Assembly: GCF_034190915.1 (NCBI RefSeq)
Contig: NW_026947486.1
Coordinates: 22,995,001 to 23,059,000, forward strand
From: Cavia porcellus
Lineage: Eukaryota > Chordata > Mammalia > Rodentia > Caviidae
Direction: 5' to 3'
DNA: 64,000 bases
Shown here: piece after piece, positions 33,686-47,350 of the stretch
How positions within the stretch are numbered: the first letter of the stretch is position 1
How the letters are laid out: each line of letters opens with the position of its first letter
Notes under the pieces: model-generated
What the model was told of the DNA's origin: nothing
The model's database searches: none
What the model saw: only the letters and a program-made list of their open reading frames with translations
Made by a program: the position numbers and the translations under genes

Positions 33686-34023
33686 TGCCTTAGTTTATTT
33701 GCACTGCTATAATAAAAAGTCACATAATTTATAAATAACAGAATTTTATTTTCTCATAGTTCAGAAGTCCAAGCTGAGGCATCAGCAGGACTGGTTGTTT
33801 GTAAGGGTTGTATACATCCTCTGGAGAAAGGAATGCTATATCTGACAGAAGGCAAAAGGTCAAAAGAGGATGAAATCTCTCTCAACCCTTTTTATAAGGA
33901 CATTTAATCCATTCATGAGAGTAGAACCCTCATGACTCAATTACCTCCCCAAGGCCCCACCTATCAATGCTGTTTCAAAATTTTCAATATGAATTTTGAA
34001 GGGACAAAATCATTTAAACCACA
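33686..34023 (-). mobile_element. MLT1-like MaLR LTR, minus strand
   Basis: Read on the minus strand it starts TGTGGTTTAAATGATTTTGT and carries the MLT1-type middle (GGTGGGGCCTTGGGGAGGTA, TCATGAGGGTTCTACTCTCA, TATAAAAAGG) and a 3' part with AATAAA. About 338 bp. TSDs are not clear. Confidence 0.8.
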
Positions 34024-35098
34024 GTACCCAAAGAACAATTATTAAGTGGAGGTAAATATTTAGAAAAAATAAGCTAGGCATTACAGTCTCATGGTATAGT
34101 TACATGGTAAAGTGGCTGCTCAAGCTCCCAATGATATTGTCTCAATGTGTGGTCCATATCAACACCTTGGGCTTCTTGGGGAATTAAATTGCTAAGGTCC
34201 TTGGCTTGGGTCAGAGATGGAGCATCTAAGTTCAAGATCAATGGAGGATAATGGATCACTGCTGTTGTGCAGCCTCCTCCCCCGCAAAAAAAATGCATAC
34301 ACAACTGTGCATGGAAAAGGGACCTCTGCATGGAAAAGGGACCTTTGCCCTGAAAATTATACCCTGTTATACTTTCAGTGACTCATGTGTCAGAGCCAAG
34401 AGGAAGGTAGTATAGTGCCTGGCAGAAATCATGACTGGATCACAATCATAACTTGATAATCAAGCCTCCAGCTTCTATGGAGATGAACTTATGGCATGAA
34501 ATTATACAAGACCCATAATGTCTGTTTTGTGACTCATGTGAACACCTATGAAAAAGGATTCTTTAAAGAAAAGCATAAATAGACATAGCAAGATGATTAA
34601 ATATGCACTGCCCATAAAAAGATACCTGAATACAGCATACCTGGATATAGCAATTGCTAAGATATGGTAGTTTATAGTTTGGAACTGGACCCAAAAACAA
34701 GACATGATGGCCTGTCAGATGTTTTTAAACTAATAGCTACACAGCCAAGTAGTAAAAGGAACTTGTGGATATACAGTCAGTCCTGGCAAGTTCTGGCAAA
34801 TATACTGTATAGCCTTCTTTCCTCTTGTGAGTTTTGCTGGACACTGACATCCATAGACAGTTTTTCAGGTAATGGCATTCCCATCCATATCTACTTAGCA
34901 AATGGGGATTATACTGTTTAATACCTTTCAGACTGGCTATGTTGTATATTTGGATCTTCAGTATTTTCTGAACATTGATATTGCCTTTATAGCAAAAAGT
35001 GAAAAATAGTACACAGCCTTTTAAATATTCATGGACATTTTATTTCCTATTTAATCCCCAATCAGCTGATGTCAGGGAATGATAGAATTGACTTTTTC

Positions 35099-35175
35099 TG
35101 GCACTGGGGATGGAATCCAAGTCTTCCTGCAAGCTAGCAAAAAGCTCTACCACTGAGTTAAACTCCCAACTCACA
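35099..35175 (-). mobile_element. ID-type SINE, old copy
   Basis: Inverted ID body: GGCACTGGGGATGGAATCCA...GCTCTACCACTGAGTTAAAC. Diverged, tail not evident. Confidence 0.65.
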
Positions 35176-36418
35176 ATGGACTTTTAAAGGGAAAAATTTG
35201 GATAATTAGCCAAAGCTCAGCTATCGGTGCAGCACACCCTTATGATAGACCATTAAGGGTCTAGCTACAGTAATTCCTCTGAAGAGTACCTTCTATTTAA
35301 ATAAAATGTTTAATGATGAGGTTGGAGAACAAAGAAGGGAACCCAGGGCAACTGTAAGGAAATCCAAACCGTGATTCATTCTTCTCACTATATTTTTCAC
35401 TTCCACATCCATTCCTGAGAAATCAGGCAACTAGAACTCGCAGGAAGCAAGAAGATGTGAGGTTGAGAGACTAAATTTGATGTTTATTTTGTTTTTTGCT
35501 GGATTTGGCTGCTGAATTATAGATACTGATGATAATAATATTAATAATAAATATGAGGTGACAACACCTAATATGGTCTGGGCATGGCTCACACATCAGG
35601 AAGTAAGAAATAACTGAGGCCTATACATATGTATAAAGAAGATACTTCTGAATCACACAGAATTGAGATTAGAAATATGGTTTTGTTAGGAGGCTTAAAA
35701 AAATGGTGAAGTAATTGTTGCAGAAGCCAGTCATTCTGATCATGAGGCTGTAGAAAGAGAACTCTGGATGACAGGAAGACAATACAACCGACCCTAGTCA
35801 AGAGTGGGGAGGGAGATGATTAATCTCTCAGCTTTAGTTCACAGGGCATCTAGCTAATTCAACAGGCTGTTGCCACCATCCACAGCTTGCTTAACTGCTG
35901 GCCAACAAACATCTTAATCAAAGAATTCTCAGAAATGTCCCAATATTTGCTGACTATGCAAAAGAACAATCTCTGCTTGAAAGAACAAGATTAACACTCT
36001 GGACACTAGTATGTTTTGCCTTATCTTGTTATTGCTGGACTCTTTCCTATGTTTTTACATATTGAACTGGCTTGATCAGAAGTAGCTGAAGTCTATCCTA
36101 CAAATGGGTTCAATTATTACACTGGGAGTTATAGTCATGGTTCCTCTTGTCCAGTGTTGCCTAATTGAACAGAAAAGATTTGGAACAAGCCTTAATTGGG
36201 GTATCTGAATGGGTGGTATAACAAAAAAATGTAACTCCACTTTTTATCAGTTTTGAATGCTGAAAGCTTTGAAACACTTTCCCCATTTGCCCATATCTAG
36301 AAAAGCTGATTAACAAATATAAGTGTATCCTCCTTTGATTCTCTGACCCATTAAGTAACAAATCCAAAGTTATATTAAATCCTTGGAGTTTAGAGACTGT
36401 ATTCAAGAACTCAGACCC

Positions 36419-36506
36419 CAGGCAGGAGATTTAGCTCAGCACAGTAAGCACCTGCCTGGCAAGTGTGAGGTCATGAGGTCGGTCCTTGGTACCAGGAAAA
36501 AAAAAA
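36419..36506 (+). mobile_element. ID-type SINE
   Basis: GCAGGAGATTTAGCTCAGCA...CTTGGTACCAGG followed by an A-run. A GGTACC-type relative with several changes. Confidence 0.78.
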
Positions 36507-37048
36507 GAACTTGGACCCCATGGGAACTTCTTCCATGTATATAGTTAATACAGCCCAATAGAAATTAAAATAGAGGCATTAAGGATTGAAACCATTACAT
36601 AAGACATATTAAAGAACATGATTATCCCTGCTGTGTCTTTAAGTCTAATTAGCTTGCTATTAAACCCAGAATAAATGAGTGTTCCTTATGGTTTACCATA
36701 TCCTTAATGCAATGGTCTCATCTATTAAGGTTTCTCTGATTAGTATTTTAATATTATGGAAATTAACTCCACCCAACTGGCAACTGATGAATATGTTGGT
36801 ACTACAGATTAGGTCAACACATTCTCTTTAATGCGTATTTCAACGGCCTCTCAACCCCAGTTTTCATTCTTCTCCAAAGGGACATGCTGTATCTGTTGAG
36901 TTATCCAGATAGTAACTCAAAAACTCTTCCATTTCATACAGCCTTTGCAAGTAAGGCCTTAATTTCATCTATTTTTCTCGGGGCATGGATATGAAATTAT
37001 ATAGATAACATTTCTGCTTAAGAGAATCCTTTAGAAATAGGACTTACA

Positions 37049-37593
37049 GTCATCCTTCAGTATCCATGGAGGATTAGCTCTAGAATGCCCATACCCCACA
37101 CATCAAAATCCTTGGATGCTCAAGTCTCATATAAAATGCTGCAGTATATACATATAATCTACACACATCTGCCCATATACTTTAAATCATTTGTCATAAT
37201 TATAATACACCATACAATGCAAGTGCCATGTAAATATTTGTTATACTGTATTACTAAGGGAATAAGAACAGATATGTTGAGTGCGACCAAGGAGCTAATT
37301 TGCATTGTCCAAATACCTAATGCTGGGCTTTAGAATAAGATATTTGATGCAGTCTGAACTATCCTTACAAGTTTTAGGCTATCTACCTCACAGAGTACCA
37401 TAATCACTTAATTAAACTTGTTACATTCAATTAAAGAGACATGACACATTTTAGTGGTCAAACAACCAGGGAGATATAAAAATGTGTACTTACATTATAC
37501 TGTATTACTGTAAATGATCAGTAAAGATGTATTTTTAAAAATATTGTTGTAAACACCAGATACAGAACCTATGGGTATGAAAGGCTGACTGTT
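37049..37593. mobile_element. Pogo/Tigger-like DNA element with an internal insertion
   Basis: The ends are inverted repeats: CAGTCATCCTTCAGTATCCA at the left and, inverted, CAGTCAGCCTTTCATACCCA at the right. The interior matches the familiar mammalian non-autonomous Tigger-type pattern (GGATGCTCAAGTCTCATATA, TACTTTAAATCAT, TTATACTGTATTA). A segment of about 220 bp (37277-37495) sits in the middle and recurs at 38596-38815. Confidence 0.7.
37277..37495. repeat. 220-bp direct repeat, copy 1
   Basis: 219 bp, starting TTGAGTGCGACCAAGGAG and ending GTGTACTTACAT. By hand alignment it differs from copy 2 by 4 substitutions and one A. It encodes nothing I recognise. Confidence 0.93.
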
Positions 37594-38595
37594 CAAAGAA
37601 GAGCTCCAAAAAGTAGGCAGCCAACTTGTTTTACACATAGCACAAGGTCTCACTATCTTATCTACATTCCTCAAAATTTGATACACTGAGAGTTGCACTA
37701 TATCTGACAATGAAAAAAAAAACAAGAGATACTGACCTTCTTGGCACCCACAACATTAAAATAAACTCAATTTTAGGCCTTTTGGGGTTCTAGAGTAATA
37801 TGTTCCTCACTTATAAATTTTGCTTTGGCCCGTTCATGCCACGCTTGTAAATAGGACCTCGAATGGAGCCCAACAAAAGGCTACAGAACTTTTTTGTCCA
37901 ATTACAACACTCTAGGCATTCTCACTGATGCCTTTTCTCCTCAAGAGACTGCTTCATTGGAGTGGACTCTGCAATCTCTTCTTTCAGTTCTTGGCATCTT
38001 TAAATCACTCATGGTGACCATTAGTAGCCTACTGCCTTCTTATGTAGGCAATCACCCTCATAAGCCTCATGTTTATGTCATTACAGTGGCAGCTGCTGGA
38101 TGCACACTGGAGTCTTCTGAAAATAGGCTCCCATAGATCCTTGGCACGTGACACTGTATTTACAGCTAATTCTGCTTTGGATCTTTGGAGCAGCACCTAT
38201 ACACTTGCCACAACACCAAATCTTTTTTGCTACAGGATGGAGCCAAACCTGATATACCACAATTGTAGGTAGAGATGGCCTCCCTAGCCTTTTGCTGTAA
38301 TCCATTACTGCTGGATGAAGTAACTCCTTTCCCAGACCATTGGCTACTAGTGCACCCCTGTAAAATCAGCTGAAGAATAACAAGAGCTTGTGCAATTAAT
38401 GTACACACTGTCACAACCTCACACAATCTCAGTGGACTGTCACTTTTCATCATTTAAGGAAGGTGACTCAGATAAAGAACTGAACCCATGGATCAGCACA
38501 ATGGGCCAAGCTTCAGGCTATCATCTTAGCAGGGGAGGTTCCTGGCTACTGGCCTACTCATATCACTCCTATTGGTCTTCAGAGTTCCAGATACA

Positions 38596-38815
38596 TTGAG
38601 TGCGACCAAGGAGCTAATTTTCACTGTCCAAATACCTAATGCTGGGCTGTAGAATAAGATATTTGATGCAGCCTGAACTATCCTTACAAGTTTTAGGCTA
38701 TCTACCTCACAGAGTACCATAATCACTTAATTAAACTTGTTACATTCAATTAAAGAGACATGACACATTTTAGTGGTCAAACAACCAGGGAGATATAAAA
38801 AATGTGTACTTACAT
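38596..38815. repeat. 220-bp direct repeat, copy 2
   Basis: 220 bp, nearly identical to 37277-37495 and in the same orientation, 1.3 kb away. The flanks are not shared. Confidence 0.93.
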
Positions 38816-40954
38816 AATTTTTTACATAAAATTGACAGCATTTAAGAACCATTGCTCCTTGTTTCCTTTCAGCCCTATACCTTGGCAAGCTAATAAAAAC
38901 CCTGGGTGCTCTGTCCTTATGATTTCTGATAGCATTTCATACCATAAAGGCCCCCGCTTGTAAACTGGAACACTTATTCTGGGCCCACATCCAATTATAA
39001 TAAAACTACCAGCAAGTCTTCTTTTCTTGCCCTCTCAAGACTTTTCAGATTTGCTTTTAAAAGCCTGACCTGTTGTCTCAAACAAAGCTTTTTATGTGAG
39101 TAATAATCCTGTGAATATCCTGATAATGTGTATTTGACATCATCACCCTTGCTACTGGAAGCAAATTTTATGTTGAGATCCATTTTGTATCTTCAGAGAA
39201 GCTACAACAGGGGACCTGTCTGCCACTGCAGCTAAAATAACTCATGGTCAAATATCTTGTGATTCTCCCAGATGGGAGGCTGTAAAGCCATGTCCTACTC
39301 TCTTCTCTATCTCCCCTAGGAGGCAGTCATGGACAATTTTCTCCTCACCAGTATCTGATGAGGCATGGAATTTTCTACCCTGTGACCTTCAGAACAGGGA
39401 TGATGCCAAATATAAAACGACTTCTTCGTAGCTTTGAATTGGCTCCTCAGCAACAGAGCATTTCATTAACTAGCATTATAATTAAACAACCTGTTTTACT
39501 TCTTTATTATCTTTTAGGGTATATAGGACAAGGACCTGAGGGGCTCGCACTTTTGACTCATTTTTCTTTGCACTGTTCAAGTAATGAACTTACATTAGAT
39601 TTAGATCTAAAAGTAGTTCTTTGCATCTTTACCAGTCAAATCAGTCAGGCCAGGGCCTTCTGTGTATGAGCTTGTTACTCTATAATCCTAACTGCTATGT
39701 ATTTTTTCCTGAACTAAAATAATGTAATGACTAAATATTGTGGGCTTACCTTGTCCTGCAATCATTTGGATAAGTCACTGAATTATCTAATGCAGCTGTG
39801 TGGCCAGTTTAGCACCTTATCATAGTATTTTATAAAGCAAAGAAATTAGGAATACGTTGGTACTAAAAATTCTGACATTGGTACTAAAAATTTGAATAAT
39901 GAAACATAGACAAAATATTCTTCTGAATAAAGATAAACTAAATCACAGCCTAGTCTTATAGTGCCTCACTACTCTTATTTTTCCAGTAAACAAATATACA
40001 ATTTAAAAAAGCATCAGTATGTCTTTTACAAGTAGGAAGTATGGCAACCATTTATATAATAAATTTTCTATGAGCACCATATGTGCCATGTTCCAGGCTT
40101 TGTGTCAGATTCTGAGGAATACTGATAAGCTAATTTTGGTCTCGGAGCCAGAATTCAGGAGTTTGCAAGGCAGGGAAATTCTGGCTAATAAGCACAATAC
40201 AATTTTGAGAAGAACTATAATATAACAATTAATTTGGTAGTAGAAATGAACAAGGACAGCTTCTCAGAACCAGTAGTTTGCAAAGGGGTGCTATAAATAT
40301 CCTATTTTACAGATGGTAAAATGGAAGAGTAGAGAGGCAAAGTAACCTGGCAGAGGCCAGACAGTTTCTGGTCAGGCCAGTTATGACCCATGGCCTGTTT
40401 TAATTTACCACCACCACCCATTTTCCTTGGCTCTACTTCCCTCCAAATTTAAAAAGTCTAATACTAAAGACATAGTAGATTCAAATTAGAAAACAACTTT
40501 TAGGGAGTTAAAAGCTGTTCTGATATGTCCTGGTGCCTTCTGAAAAGGAAACCTTGGAATTGAAAGTTCGGCCCTGCTATGAATAGAAATAAGCTCTAAA
40601 GTAAAATTTTCATCTCTCCTTTTCCAGATAACAGTTAATTCTAGGCAAATGCTTGTCCTTAGGATTGAAAACACACCTAGCAGGAGAAAAGGTAGCTTCA
40701 TCATCAGTTCATCTTCCCTAACAACTAGAAAATGAGTTTTATTTCCTGGGAGGGACCTCCATTTTTTTTTTACTTTGTGTCTGCTGATTTTAACCTACAA
40801 AAAGTCAAGACTGACCTCAGGTCTGTGGATATGAGCAGAGCTTCACTACCTCTAACCTAAGACATTTTATCCTTTGCATAATGAGTCTAAGAAGTACAGA
40901 ACTTCTGTGCGCAGCAAAATTAACTATTTACTTTGCTCTATGCACTACTTCAAA
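38816..40954. other. Apparently unique AT-rich DNA, no gene
   Basis: Short open frames only, none resembling a protein. No repeat named. The 1.1-kb stretch between the two 220-bp copies (37594-38595) is likewise unassigned. Confidence 0.4.
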
Positions 40955-41879
40955 TATAACTTTAGCACACCAACAATGAGCCCACTGAGAAAGAAATAAA
41001 AAATACCATTCACAAAAATTAAGTATCTAGGAACTAACCAAACCAAGGAAGTAAAAGACCTCTACAATGAAAACTATAATACTGTGAAAAAAGAGAAGAG
41101 GACATCAAAACAGATAGACATCCCTTGTTCCTGGAGAGGCAAAATCAATATTATCAAAATGGCCATATTAGCAAAACTGATATATAGATTTAAAAGTAGT
41201 TCCAATCAAAATATCAACAGCAGTTTTCATAGGCCTAGAAAAAAGCAATCCTAAAATTCATGTGGAATCAGAAGATATCCAGAATAGCAGAAGCAATCAT
41301 GGAAAACAACAGTAAAGCAGAAGGCATCATAATTCCAGGTGTCGTTATATTACAAAACTACAATGATAAAAACAGACACATAGATTGATGGAACAGTACA
41401 GAATGTAGAAATATCTCCAGGCATATTCAGCCATCTGACGATTAGCAAAAGGGCCAAAAACATACGTTGAAGAAAAGATAGCCTCTTTAACAAATAATGG
41501 TTATCTACATATAGAAGATTTATTCTAGACCTATGTCTCTCATCTTGCAATGGATCAAAGACCTAGCTATTAAAACTGAAACCATCTGCTGGAAGATAAA
41601 ACAGGTAAAACTTTTGAAGACATAGGCATAAGGAACACTTACTGAACAGAACCCCAATTGCACAAGAATTAACATCAAGAATCAAAAAACGGGATTATGT
41701 CACATTATAAAGGTTCTGCACAACAAAGGAAGCAACCAAAAGACTGAAGAGACAATCTACAGAATGGGAAAAAATTTATCTGTTACTGAGACAAAGTAGT
41801 ACATCCAGAATATATAAAGAACTAAAAACAGTTAGACTTCCCCAAAATAAGACCCAATCAAAATCTAGGTAATTGGTAC

Positions 41880-41880
<1 letters not shown>

Positions 41881-41910
<30 letters not shown>
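41881..41910. repeat. Poly-A run
   Basis: About 30 A, followed by GAAA units. It is preceded by GGTACC, so it may be the tail of a very truncated ID SINE in L1-D. Confidence 0.85.
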
Positions 41911-41912
<2 letters not shown>

Positions 41913-42341
41913 AAGAAAGAAAGAAGAAAAAAGGACATGGAAATAAATAGACACTTCTTAATAAGTACATGGAAAAGTATTCAACATCTTTGGTTATTAT
42001 GGAAATACAAATTAAAACATTGTTGACATTCCATCTTATTCCAGAAAGAGTGACTATCATCAAAAACTCAAAACACAACAAATGATGGCAAGGCTAGCAT
42101 GCTGATTGTGAGAATGTAAACTAGTACAACTACTATGGAAAACAGTATGGAGATTCCTCAAAAAACTAAGAATAGTAATTCCATTGGACTTAGCTATTCC
42201 ACTTCTGGGTCTTCCTAAAAGAGTTAAAGACACTACATTACAGTGACACATGCATTCCCATGTTTATAGCAGTATGACTCATAAAAGCTAATCTTGGAAA
42301 TAGTCTATATGAGCATCAATACATGAATGGATCAAAAAGTG

Positions 42342-42343
<2 letters not shown>

Positions 42344-42386
<43 letters not shown>

Positions 42387-42402
42387 TGTGTGTGTGTGTG
42401 TG
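42344..42402. repeat. (TA)n(TG)n compound microsatellite
   Basis: About 19 TA followed by about 10 TG dinucleotides, inside L1-D. Confidence 0.95.
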
Positions 42403-43129
42403 TATTTTCCAGCCATAAAGGATATATTAATCTATTTGAAAATGGATGCACCTTCAGACCACAGTACTAAGTGAAATCAATGACACAGAAGGTTAAATAG
42501 CACATGGTTTTCCTTATATGAGAAACAGGAACTATAAATCAAGAGCAAAATAAAAGATAATAAGAAATGGGGGGGTAGTCCTCTTGTAGATAGGAAGGGG
42601 ACCTAGAGATGGAGAAAGGAGAAAGTAATGGGGAATGTGAAGTAATTCAGCTGTGACATGTACAAACTCCCCATGATGAATGTATTCATTATGTATCACA
42701 AACATGTAGTAATACTATATATACATAAACTTTAATTGATGTATGACAAAAACATATACAGCTACTCTTCTTCCCTAAAGCTGTTCAAACAATGGCATTG
42801 TACGGTTTTACAATATTACATAAACTTGTTTCTTGGAGATTCCACTCCTTTTTGATACTGGTATGAATTGAAATGTAATGTCAAAATCCCTGCTCAGCAG
42901 CACAGATGAAAATATTCTGTTTTCAATAAGTATAAATAAGGATTAACTTTCCCTATTTTGATAAGCCAAATTAAAAGAAAAATTCCCAACAATGGTCTAT
43001 GGTAAAGGGACTACTACTTCTGAGACCAGAAGCGACATCACATAGCCAAAATTTTTTAAATAATATAAAAAACTACCCCTCTTTTTCTCTTTCTACCTTA
43101 TATATTAGCTTTAATTAGAAGAACTAAAA

Positions 43130-43900
43130 TAATTATTTTTATTAACATTTTATTATAGAAAGTGTTAAACATACAAAAGTAGATATAAACATATACAATG
43201 AACCATCATCTAACCATCACACAACTTCAACAATCTTAAAGCCAATCTTATTTAAATACCCCCAATGTACTCAATATCTAGATTTAGTATATTGAAGCAA
43301 TTCTAAGACAGCATATCCCAACAGTAAATATTTAAATGTAAATAAGAGCTGGTTTCCAACATAACCACAATATCATTATCACAATTAATACCATATATCC
43401 AGTCAATATTCACATTACCCCAACTGTCTCATAAATGAATTCATTTTACAGTTTGGCCAAGTCAGGATCCAAATTAGATCCATGTAAATGTTAATATGTT
43501 TAATTCTCTTTCAATTTACAGGTTCATTCTTCATCTCTTTCTTTCACTCTTGCTGTTTATTTCCTGAAGAAACTGAGTCATTTGTCCTGTAGAGAGATTC
43601 TTGAAGTCAGAATTCTGTTGATCTCATATCTATAGTGCACAACAATATATTTCCGTCCTCTGTATTTTTTATAGATTAGGCATTTTCTAGAGGCATGGTC
43701 AAATTTAAGTTCAAAATTTTGGCAAATATATTTCATAGCTAATATACTGCCATCAGGAAGTACATGTCTAGAACGGCATAGACCTATGTATCAGAATTTT
43801 TGCTAGTATTGCACAGCTTCCTTGAAACAGTTGTATGACATCTGATATAAAAAGCCACATATGTGCTAGCTTAATGATAAGGAGGTGTTACCACTCAATG
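43130..43900. mobile_element. Ancient L1M-type 3'UTR-like repeat
   Basis: Contains the pattern AGAAACTGAGTCATTTGTCC followed by TGTAGAGA, ATTAGGCATTTTCTAGAGGC and TCAGGAAGTACATGTCTAG, which I associate with old mammalian L1 3' ends. Orientation and subfamily not determined. Confidence 0.5.
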
Positions 43901-46900
43901 TCATTACAAAATATTATTTAACCAAATCTTCAATGATGTCTACCATATTTCAGGTGATACCTTATTACTCACGTGTGCGCACACACACGAAGCAACTTCC
44001 TTGCAATCAAGGTCATATCTGGTGGGGAAAAGGTAAATGACCATATAACCACAAAAAGGCCACAGGTGCCAAATATAATTCTGTACAGATATAGTGGTAA
44101 TGCAACAACCTGGACAATGAAAAGCCATTGTAATAACAAGAAAGACGTGTCCAAAAAGCATAGGATGAGCTGTGTCACTGGGGATGTCAACGAGCTCACC
44201 TGTGCTTCACAATTCCATTCACCACTGGGTTCACATACTTGATTCTTTCAAAGTAAATCTGAACAACATCTATGCCATTCACTTAAAAAAAGATAATCTT
44301 ATTAATAGGATATTACTGGTTTATCAGTTCCTCTAGTCAACAAATACTTATTGAGGATCTATTATGGTTCATCAACCACTTTGTATTAGAAAAGGCTTCA
44401 GTGAATTATCCAGCACAGTTCTACTGTCTGGGTAGAAGACAATCTACCCAGAAAACAGATTGTTCCAGGTACATTATAAAGATGAGAAATCAGGAATACA
44501 TGGACACTAGTAGGTATTTCTAACCTGTGAATCAATGGCAAATGTCTCCAAATTTTAGCCACTATTCTAAGCTCTGAGCTACTGTTCTATAGGGAGGAGT
44601 CAGAGTTGATATTCTAATAGGCCAATAGTCCATCAGAACATTAAAATACTAAAATGATGACAAAATCATTTGTTTTGTGAGGTGCTTCCATGAAAATGAA
44701 TTCTGAAAATTAAAGCTCTGGGAAACTGTGAAATACTGTTCTAAAACACTATTTTTCATCTCTTTCAAAATTAACAGCTATTGGGAGAGAAACTGTTATT
44801 TCTTACAACTGAACTCCATTTGAAAGTAAATAAGAGAACAGTATCAGCTTCAGAACCCTTTGAAACCATCTGTCCAAGAAGGGCCACTAACACTGTTATT
44901 ATTATAAACTTTCTTTTTTTGCTCATATACACACTTCAAGTTTTACTGATATTTCTGGCACAAAAGAAAAGTTGAATGCTTCACACAAAATCAATTGTAG
45001 GAAACCATGAAAAAGAATTCTGTAAAGGCACTCCTCATCCCTTCTTTCTTTCAACAGTGATTTTTATCAACAAAATATAGGTTTCTTAGAAAATACAACA
45101 CAGAGATTTTTATCAGGCATACATACCAAAATGCCCTTTGCTGCCCTTTAAATGTCTTCAAAAACAGTTTTCAAGTGTAGGCACTTGTCCAGTGAGGGGA
45201 AAAGGTCAGTCCTTTAAAAACGTGCTTAAAACAAATTTCTACTTCATATTTGAAAGTCTTATTTATCATTAATAAGTGCATTGAATTTTACGTGTGGTAT
45301 GCATTGAAAAGATTCAGGAGTACACTTTCACAGCAATCATCAACTAAAAATGCATAGATGCTATGTAATAACTCTATAATGAGAAAAAAATCCACCTGTG
45401 CATCAAACTTTTGGAGAATACACATTACAGACACCTGTTTACACTAAAATTTTCACATTAAGCCTTTTAAAATCAAAGACTATATCTTTTCATTTAATTT
45501 TTCCTAGATTGAATTTGATAAATACATTTAAAAAGAACTACTTGTGAGAATTTAAAACTTTACTTTGAATTGTGGTAACTTTAAAAATGATCTGTTGAAA
45601 TTTAGGAGTGAAAAGCCTAGACAGTGTTGCAAATTCCATGAAGTAAAGATATCTAAATGCTAAAGAAAATCTTAGCAACCAGTAGTATTCAACTGTACTG
45701 TTTCTGAATAAAACAGATAATTTTACAAGGTAACAACACTTGAAATTTGGTTAACATTAAAAGTACCCTTTCCACATCTGTAAAAGACATACCTTAAAAG
45801 ACAAAAATAAGATTGTTCACTATTATCTCTAACAATGTCATGTATAAGTTGAATATCAAAGAACATTATATTTGTGTCATTTTACATGGATCCAGTTTAT
45901 GTATGAAATACAGCAAAAACTATTTCTCTAATCTTAGTATACATTTCACAAAATCATGGGCTATGTAGAACACCTACCATTTAACATTATTGGACCATTA
46001 TTAGCAATCTTATTCAAACCTTCTGAATATTTAAGTATTATAATAGATACTTGGTTATAACAGTTATTATAAAAGGTATTTTCTATTCATTCCTTTGGAA
46101 ATATTAACTTTTTTTAACTATTTTATTCAGATATGTTTATGGCAAGCAGCTTATTTTAAAGAGTTGAAGCAAATATGAAAAACTGTTCAATAAAATTAAA
46201 ATGACCACTTACTTAAAGATAATCTGAAGGAAAACAAAATATGAAATTACAGATATTTCCATTTATAATTGATCTGCAAAAGAGTTTTAACATGTTAAGT
46301 GTCACATGTACAAACTTTCCTCCAGCTGTAGTCTATTAACAAAGCACAGATCAAATCCACAACAGGAACTTAAACTCAGGCAGCAAAGTGCAAATATCTT
46401 TATACAAAATCATTTAAAAACTTACTTCAAAATGCTTATTATTAGTCAACAATGTGTAAGACATATGACATACAGTGGTTAGCCAAACCAGCAGAAAAAC
46501 TGCAAAACCAACTTTCAAAAGAGGATTTGCTTTGACTTATTAAGGACATGTCCAGGAAGAATCGGAAACAGAATTCCAGAAGACCTACCCATGGGATTCT
46601 TGATCTCAAGTAAGGATTCTAGTAAACTAGGATACTAGTAAAAGCACTGAATTTACTACCCAGAAGATTGTCGTGTGAAAACAAAATATTTACCATCACT
46701 CTGCAGAAAAGATTGCTCAGGTGTCCCAGCAATTTGAGAAATCTGTAACAGCTGAACAGCAATAGACTTAACTCAACTGGGATGCAACCACCACCAAAGA
46801 TTCCATTCCCAGGGTTCCTCCTGCCAGTCCTGGACCTCTAACTGGGTTGTCACTCAATTCAAATATGGGAGCTAACTTTTTCTCCAAAATCAACTTGTGC

Positions 46901-47350
46901 AGACAACCACCCTTCTTCGGAGTGTCCAGGAAGGGAACTGGAAGTGGAGCCGGCAAAACCGCATTCTAGGAGACATACGCATCAAGATCTGTCTGGCAAG
47001 CCATCTCGCAGAAACACCTGCTGTATCAGGTGATATGGAGAAGTACACGTTGTGAAAAAGAAATGTTTGGACATATCACATGATCGATACTTGACAGACC
47101 AAACACATTTCTGAAAGGGGCACACGGGACCCCATCCGTGAGGCTAAAATTACAGTTGACGTTAGCAAGAGCACACAGGACGTAAACTTTCCAATGTTTC
47201 TTTCTTTTTTCTTTTCTCAGTTTGAAAGGCAAGTTTCCACGAAACTCCTGCCCCAGAAGGGCTCACAGAACAGGAACAAGGCTGTGGATGAGAAAACAAC
47301 TGAAAGGGATAAACCAAGAAGACGCCAGCACAACCAAGCAGGGAGAACTT
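43901..47350. other. AT-rich unique DNA downstream of the NUDT gene
   Basis: 3.4 kb with few recognisable repeats, lying 3' of the NUDT gene on its strand. It is the likely place for that gene's intron and 3' UTR exon, but I could not identify a splice acceptor or polyadenylation site. No open frame of note. Confidence 0.4.

Larger units (their letters stand above)
32540..34930 (+). pseudogene. pol: ERVL-type pol remnant (RT, RNase H, integrase)
   Basis: Plus-strand translation, interrupted by many stops, follows ERVL pol in order: a DDQIQFAF block of RT near 32720-32750; a VMFLGN block and then KPPANKQKAQQLIVLF near 33120-33245 (RT connection); a DRLLLAV-like block of RNase H near 33550; HVNTYEKGF near 34530, matching the end of RNase H; and DSFSGNGIPIHI near 34850-34890, matching the integrase core. 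No frame is open for long, so it is an old fossil. An ID SINE and an MLT1-like LTR interrupt it. The match to ERVL is from memory of the family and should be confirmed. Confidence 0.78.
34931..37045 (+). other. Possible 3' continuation of the ERVL-like element
   Basis: No gene. Weak integrase-like and dUTPase-region-like fragments can be imagined, but none is firm. It contains two ID-type SINEs (35099-35175 minus; 36419-36506 plus). Confidence 0.35.
40955..42745 (+). mobile_element. L1-D: 5'-truncated LINE-1
   Basis: Plus-strand ORF2 C-terminal half (blocks corresponding to KYLGI/KDLY, then [15 protein letters not shown], then the coding end near 42420) followed by a 3'UTR. Many frameshifts. 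It contains an A-run (41881-41910) and a TA/TG microsatellite. Confidence 0.82.

Noticed and set aside
37085..37333. 82-residue plus-strand frame
   Set aside because: It runs across the pogo/Tigger-like element into the 220-bp repeat; no transposase motif is seen.
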